A DNA stretch of 64,000 nt from Phycisphaerales bacterium (GTDB lineage: Bacteria > Planctomycetota > Phycisphaerae > Phycisphaerales > SM1A02): the NCBI GenBank assembly GCA_029242715.1, contig JAQWTL010000038.1, positions 1-64,000 of the forward strand, given 5' to 3'. The notes beneath the pieces were generated by a model. That model saw only the letters and a program-made list of their open reading frames with translations, did no database searches and was not told the origin of the DNA. Of this stretch, positions 60,002 through 64,000 are shown one piece after another. Each line of letters opens with the position of its first letter. Position 1 is the stretch's first letter. A program made the translations under genes and the position numbers.

Positions 60002-61009
60002 ATGAGGAAGTCCCAAGAGCTCGCCACATACGGACAACTGGCCCTGGATGGATTGCATCGAGAGTACCCCTACCACCTCTCAAGGCTGGTCCTGTCCTCA
60101 GGCTCGATTGATTCACCACGATCAATGACACCGGTATTCTTTGGTTGCTTTGACTGGCACTCGGCCGTTCATGGACATTGGCTCCTGGCGCTGGCAATGC
60201 GCCATCTACCAGGAACACCCTTTGCCGATCAGTGCCGTGCAGCACTTCGGTGCAGCTTCAAACCAGAAGCCATCCACAAGGAACATGAGCATCTTCAGGA
60301 ACGGCCAGGTTTCGAAAGGCCCTATGGCCTGGCCTGGTTACTTGCCCTGGTCGCCGAGTTGCATCTTCATGAGGATGACGAGGTCCGTGCATGGAGGGAG
60401 TCACTTGTCTCCCTCGAATCTCTGGCACTCGATCACCTCCGATCCTGGCTTCCCAAACTGGCCTTTCCCATCCGCTGTGGCACACACGCCCAGACAGCTT
60501 TTTCAATGGGTTTGATCTGGGACTGGGCAGAGGTTGCCCAGGACATCGAGATGATTGAACTTCTGCGATCCAGGTCACTTGATTTCTATGGCGGTGATCG
60601 GGATTACGCGTTGCATCTGGAGCCATCTGGAGAAGATTTCCTGTCGGGTTCACTTGGCTCTGCATCGATGATGACACGCGTACTTGATTCCACTTCCTTT
60701 ACAAGTTGGCTTGATGAAACAATGCCGGAATTGGGGCGTGAATTGAACCTTCAGCCCGTCACAAGCCCTGATCCAAGTGATGGACGATTAGCGCACCTCG
60801 ATGGTCTCAACCTGAGCCGTGCCTGGATGCTCTGGGACATCGCAGAATGCCTGCAAGACGGTGATCAGAGGCAGGATGCCTTGAGGGAATCTGCTGGACT
60901 TCATAGACAGAAGGGACTGGTAGCGGTCAGCCCTGAGCATTACGCCGGCTCTCACTGGCTGGGAACATTTGCTGCCTATATGGACACCAGAATGCTCCAT
61001 CCCGCGTAA
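60002..61009 (+). CDS. DUF2891 family protein
   Basis: 335 residues, no signal peptide. Family motifs: GCFDWHSAVHGHWLL near residue 50, FERPYGLAWLL, FPIRCGTHAQTAF, and a final HYAGSHWLGTFAAYM. The His/Trp/Glu-rich motifs in an all-helical protein suggest an (alpha/alpha)6-barrel enzyme acting on carbohydrates, but no activity is established. Lies between two secreted proteins. Confidence 0.83.
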   Translation: MRKSQELATYGQLALDGLHREYPYHLSRLVLSSGSIDSPRSMTPVFFGCFDWHSAVHGHWLLALAMRHLPGTPFADQCRAALRCSFKPEAIHKEHEHLQERPGFERPYGLAWLLALVAELHLHEDDEVRAWRESLVSLESLALDHLRSWLPKLAFPIRCGTHAQTAFSMGLIWDWAEVAQDIEMIELLRSRSLDFYGGDRDYALHLEPSGEDFLSGSLGSASMMTRVLDSTSFTSWLDETMPELGRELNLQPVTSPDPSDGRLAHLDGLNLSRAWMLWDIAECLQDGDQRQDALRESAGLHRQKGLVAVSPEHYAGSHWLGTFAAYMDTRMLHPA

Positions 61010-61091
61010 GCCCGCACGGATTCCAAGACATCCTCACCACGATCGAAGATCTGATGCTGCTGAACAGACAGGTTCTGCCGGCTGACTGAAA

Positions 61092-62537
61092 TCAGTCGCA
61101 ATTGCCGTAACTGGACAAGACCGCCAGAACATCGTCAACGCCAACAATTCCATCGCCGTCAACATCCTCAGAACAACCTTCGCAGATGCCCCAGGCGCCT
61201 ATCGTTGCCAGGATGTCGTCCACGTCAACAACACCATCACCAGTTACATCACCGAAACAGTCCGTACATTCAATCTGGGACGTATTGCCGCCAAGGTCAG
61301 TGAAGAGCCCATCAAAATCACCCGGCAGGCTTCCACAGAAGCTGCTGTCCAGAATCGTGGCATTGGGACTGTCATGGAAACCCGCAGCTCCACCACCGAT
61401 CGAGGCGAAGTTGTCACGGAATACGCAGGAGTCAACAGAAGGTGCGCTGGCACGGGAATAAAATCCCCCACCATATTCACCTGCGGTATTTCCCTCGAAG
61501 ACACAGTCATGCAATTCGGCGTTGCTTGGGAAGTAGGGATCGAGATTGCCGGGGCAGGCGAGGCCTCCGCCGTTACGGCCCGCATGGTTGTTGACAAATG
61601 TACAACCGGTCACCGTTGGATGGGTGTCATAGGCATTTGCTATGGCCCCACCATCACCATTGACAACGTTGTTCTCGAAATGACAATTCGTGATGATTGG
61701 ATAACAGGGCCCACCACCATTGCCTACACCGTAATTGCAGATGCCTCCACCACTGCCAAGAGGGTTGTTCACCTGGGTATTTCCGATGAATGAACAGTCC
61801 GTGATCGCAGGGCTGCTTCGTGATCGGTTGAAGATGCCGCCGCCGACGTTGTAGGTCGTGTTGCCGCTGAAAGTACAGCCCGTGATCGTCGGATCACAGT
61901 CGACTGTATTGGTCATGCCCGCACCCCAGTTGGCGGCGTTGCCCTCGAAGAGGCAGTTGATGATCTCGGGATCTGAAAACTCGAGGTTGTAGATCCCACC
62001 ACCGTGTCCTTCTGAAACATTCTCCGCGAAGGTGCAGTTTTCAATTCTGGGACTGGCAGACCTGTTGTAGATTCCCGATCCACCCCAGCAGGCGTTGATG
62101 GTCAACTTGCAATTGAGAATTGTTGGCGAAGCATTTCGTACAAGGATGCCGCCACCACAACGTACTGATCCGAATATCGGATCACTCACCAGAGTACCTG
62201 TTCCATTTTCGATGCGAAAACCGTCCAGAACACTGTCGGCAGTTTCTGATGTGTCGAAGGTGACCACAGAAGAGGAGATTCCATTCGCATCGATTGTGGC
62301 AGGTTCAAGACCAGCACTTTTTACAATGATCGCTTTCCCTTGGAAATTGATCACCTCGTTATAGAGGCCTGTATAGACCAGAATTTCATCGCCGTTGGAA
62401 GCAGCGTCGATTGCTGGCTGGATGCTGGCGAAATCGGCAGCTGGAAAATCAGCGCCGTCATCGTCTACTGTCCAGGTTGAACCAAGTGCCGTTGAACCAA
62501 TCAGAGCGGGTACGCACAGGACTGATTTGATCACCAT
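61092..62537 (-). CDS. Secreted right-handed parallel beta-helix protein with dockerin-like C-terminus
   Basis: 481 residues from ATG 62537 (AGGAG upstream); an upstream ATG at 62612 is less likely. Signal peptide about 1-19. Residues ~25-420 form a beta-helix (NosD/polymorphic-membrane-like): WTVDDDGADFPAADFASIQPA start, then repeated G-G-G-I/A...N..P.I.NC.F..N coils. The C-terminus has two dockerin-like EF-hand units (DVTGDGVVDVDDILATIGAWG; DVDGDGIVGVDDVLAVLSSYG) ending Y-G-N-C-D, the same style as the 1306-residue protein. Confidence 0.88.
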   Translation of the reverse strand: MVIKSVLCVPALIGSTALGSTWTVDDDGADFPAADFASIQPAIDAASNGDEILVYTGLYNEVINFQGKAIIVKSAGLEPATIDANGISSSVVTFDTSETADSVLDGFRIENGTGTLVSDPIFGSVRCGGGILVRNASPTILNCKLTINACWGGSGIYNRSASPRIENCTFAENVSEGHGGGIYNLEFSDPEIINCLFEGNAANWGAGMTNTVDCDPTITGCTFSGNTTYNVGGGIFNRSRSSPAITDCSFIGNTQVNNPLGSGGGICNYGVGNGGGPCYPIITNCHFENNVVNGDGGAIANAYDTHPTVTGCTFVNNHAGRNGGGLACPGNLDPYFPSNAELHDCVFEGNTAGEYGGGFYSRASAPSVDSCVFRDNFASIGGGAAGFHDSPNATILDSSFCGSLPGDFDGLFTDLGGNTSQIECTDCFGDVTGDGVVDVDDILATIGAWGICEGCSEDVDGDGIVGVDDVLAVLSSYGNCD

Positions 62538-62669
62538 CTCGCTTCTCCTCTTCTCATTCCAACAGGTTACAGGGTCCATCGACCGCAGTTGAATACCAGT
62601 TGTTGACTTCATGATCTTTCCCCCTCCATGGCCCGTCAGGGAGGCTACTATTCACTTCAGGAGATCCGC

Positions 62670-64000
62670 ATGAAGCATCCCTCTGCTCTATCCCTTGCCT
62701 TGATCCTGCTTTTTCCAGGAATCCCTTTGTCCACCGATTTACTCAACGGGACGTTCATGGCCAACGGCTCCATGGTGACTGTCGCTGATGATGACCAGGA
62801 AGATGGTGGAGAATCAGATCTTGAACTTGAAGAGTTGGGAGCAGCGCTCAAGGCTGCGGTGATGAGCGGCAACATGTCGGAAGAAGAAGGCCGGGCTATC
62901 TGGCATACCGCCGTCGCCCAGGTCAAAGGTGAAGAGGCCGTCCGGCAGAAGAAAAACGATCAAAGAGGTGATGACGACGAGTACGACGACACCAAGGCGA
63001 GGGACCGCATTGGCAGGCTTGTGCCTCCTGCTCCTGAGGAGCCCTCTATGCTCATCGAACCAGAATTCCTTCCTCGCGATGTTCAATTGCTGAGCAACTG
63101 GCTTGAGCTGGACAAGGAACGGACCCTTATCGTTGAAATGATTCTGCGCGACTATGGCCAGTCCATGAGTACCCTCACGGCCGGACTCCTACCGGCACTT
63201 CGCCGCTACAAGCAGGCTGATGACGCCCGTGAGATGCAGCAGATGCTTGCGCATCTTGAAAACGAAGTACTTCCACGACAGATCGACATGGAATCCGCAA
63301 GCAAGGTGATCGGGGAACAGGTTCGAGGCTACGCCGAGCAACACGTTGCCAAGCAAGCAGCGGAGAATGGCGAAGCAAAGGAAGATCTCTCGGTAGAGAT
63401 CGATGCCAGGGCAACCGAATGGACCAATGAACTCACCAGTGCACTCCAGAACATTGATACACAAATGAGCCTGCTTCGAGATCGCATGAAGGATCGAGTC
63501 AATGCTGTCAATATCCCAGAAGGCCAGGTGACTTCCAGGGACCTGGTCGTCATGGCTGAGGCGATCAAGATCCAGCGGGAAAATATCCGGCAGGACGTGA
63601 TCGACATGCTGATATTGGCATTGGTCGTTGATGATGAACTCGAAGAGCAGGCGCGGCTGGACTCCGCTTTGGCCAGACTTCGCATCGAGCACGGTTTCCG
63701 CCATGCCCGAATGGGTGGCGAGTACATCAATCCATGGTCACTGGCACGTGACTTCAAACCAGAAGAGATTGATGAAAACCCCGCACTTGATCTGCTTGTT
63801 GAACATCAGACTTCCTTGGCTGATCTGGCCCAGGAACGTACTGATGCTGCGATCCTTCGTGAACTCGAAGGGTTGCGACTACTGGTCGCTCGGGATGATC
63901 TGGTCGAGATTGCCGGTGATGAGGACAACGTGCCACTGGATACCTGGTATGAAGTCCTTGAACCATTTACCGAATCATGGCATGCCCAGGTCGACGCCTC
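62670..64000 (+). CDS. Secreted helical protein, cut by the window end
   Basis: At least 443 residues, open to the edge with no stop. ATG 62670 has AGGAG 6 nt upstream. Signal peptide about 1-22 (LALILLFPGIPLS), then an acidic linker and a long, charged, helical region rich in Glu, Gln, Arg and Leu with coiled-coil character. No catalytic motif or family recognised. Divergent from the beta-helix protein with 132 bp between starts. Confidence 0.75.
   Translation, partial: MKHPSALSLALILLFPGIPLSTDLLNGTFMANGSMVTVADDDQEDGGESDLELEELGAALKAAVMSGNMSEEEGRAIWHTAVAQVKGEEAVRQKKNDQRGDDDEYDDTKARDRIGRLVPPAPEEPSMLIEPEFLPRDVQLLSNWLELDKERTLIVEMILRDYGQSMSTLTAGLLPALRRYKQADDAREMQQMLAHLENEVLPRQIDMESASKVIGEQVRGYAEQHVAKQAAENGEAKEDLSVEIDARATEWTNELTSALQNIDTQMSLLRDRMKDRVNAVNIPEGQVTSRDLVVMAEAIKIQRENIRQDVIDMLILALVVDDELEEQARLDSALARLRIEHGFRHARMGGEYINPWSLARDFKPEEIDENPALDLLVEHQTSLADLAQERTDAAILRELEGLRLLVARDDLVEIAGDEDNVPLDTWYEVLEPFTESWHAQVDA

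Noticed and set aside
62657-63757. Minus-strand frames opposite the truncated secreted protein
   Set aside because: The plus strand has an unbroken frame with signal peptide and ribosome site; the antisense frames have neither.

Overview
The window looks like a chromosomal segment of a planctomycete, most likely of the class Phycisphaerae. The evidence is taxonomic signature only: two secreted proteins ending in a PAPG-type PEP-CTERM-like tail with an arginine run, two secreted proteins ending in dockerin-like repeats with a W/Y-G-x-C ending, and three large membrane Ser/Thr kinases whose kinase domain is followed by one membrane segment and WD40 or TPR-like repeats. Genes are densely packed on both strands. 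I see no phage, insertion sequence or CRISPR array.

Layout. 1-2.4 kb: tandem paralogous PEP-CTERM-like proteins, each with its own terminator. 2.5-6.9 kb: miaB, then a small lipoprotein, ftsW and murG. 7-13.7 kb: a diguanylate cyclase with a coupled partner, HMG-CoA lyase, a YgfZ-like protein coupled to a tiny membrane protein, a glutamine amidotransferase, ribosomal protein bS18 and a TPR protein. 13.8-19 kb: a HEAT-repeat lipoprotein, a sirtuin, fumarase and a hydrolase-fold protein without a nucleophile. 19-34.4 kb: a split phenylacetate (paa) catabolic locus, with FlK-like thioesterase, paaF-like, paaG and paaH in one block and paaJ, paaA, paaB, paaC and paaD in a second. Between the blocks lie a WD40 kinase, a four-repeat metal-binding-type protein and a TPR kinase. 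34.6-42 kb: small membrane proteins, then E1alpha, E1beta and E2 of a 2-oxo acid dehydrogenase, a thioredoxin-TPR protein, and an E3-like protein that has lost its redox residues. 42-44.3 kb: paaY and paaN. 44.4-49 kb: an APC permease fused to PTS EIIA and RCK_C domains, an RHH protein, membrane proteins, a TPR protein and tRNA-Arg(CCU). 49-52.2 kb: glpK-glpD. 52.2-55.8 kb: a candidate small RNA, a peroxiredoxin and a third kinase. 56-64 kb: large secreted proteins, a DUF2891 protein and a secreted protein cut by the window edge.

Metabolically the region fits aerobic growth on aromatic and branched-chain or fatty acyl-CoA substrates. PaaABC(D) would epoxidise phenylacetyl-CoA, PaaG would isomerise the ring, and PaaF/H/J would finish beta-oxidation to acetyl-CoA and succinyl-CoA. 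The 2-oxo acid dehydrogenase, HMG-CoA lyase and fumarase would feed the same central pool. PaaE (reductase) and PaaK (ligase) are not in the window.

The points I find most worth a second look are: (1) the E3-like pseudoenzyme beside E1/E2; (2) a repeated arrangement of a -10-like hexamer 6-10 nt before the start codon without a ribosome binding site in about ten genes, suggesting leaderless transcripts; (3) a possible structured, terminated small RNA at 52.4 kb; (4) the paa locus holding eukaryote-like kinases and a double-length PaaB; (5) the permease-EIIA-RCK_C fusion. All calls come from reading the sequence, with no database search.
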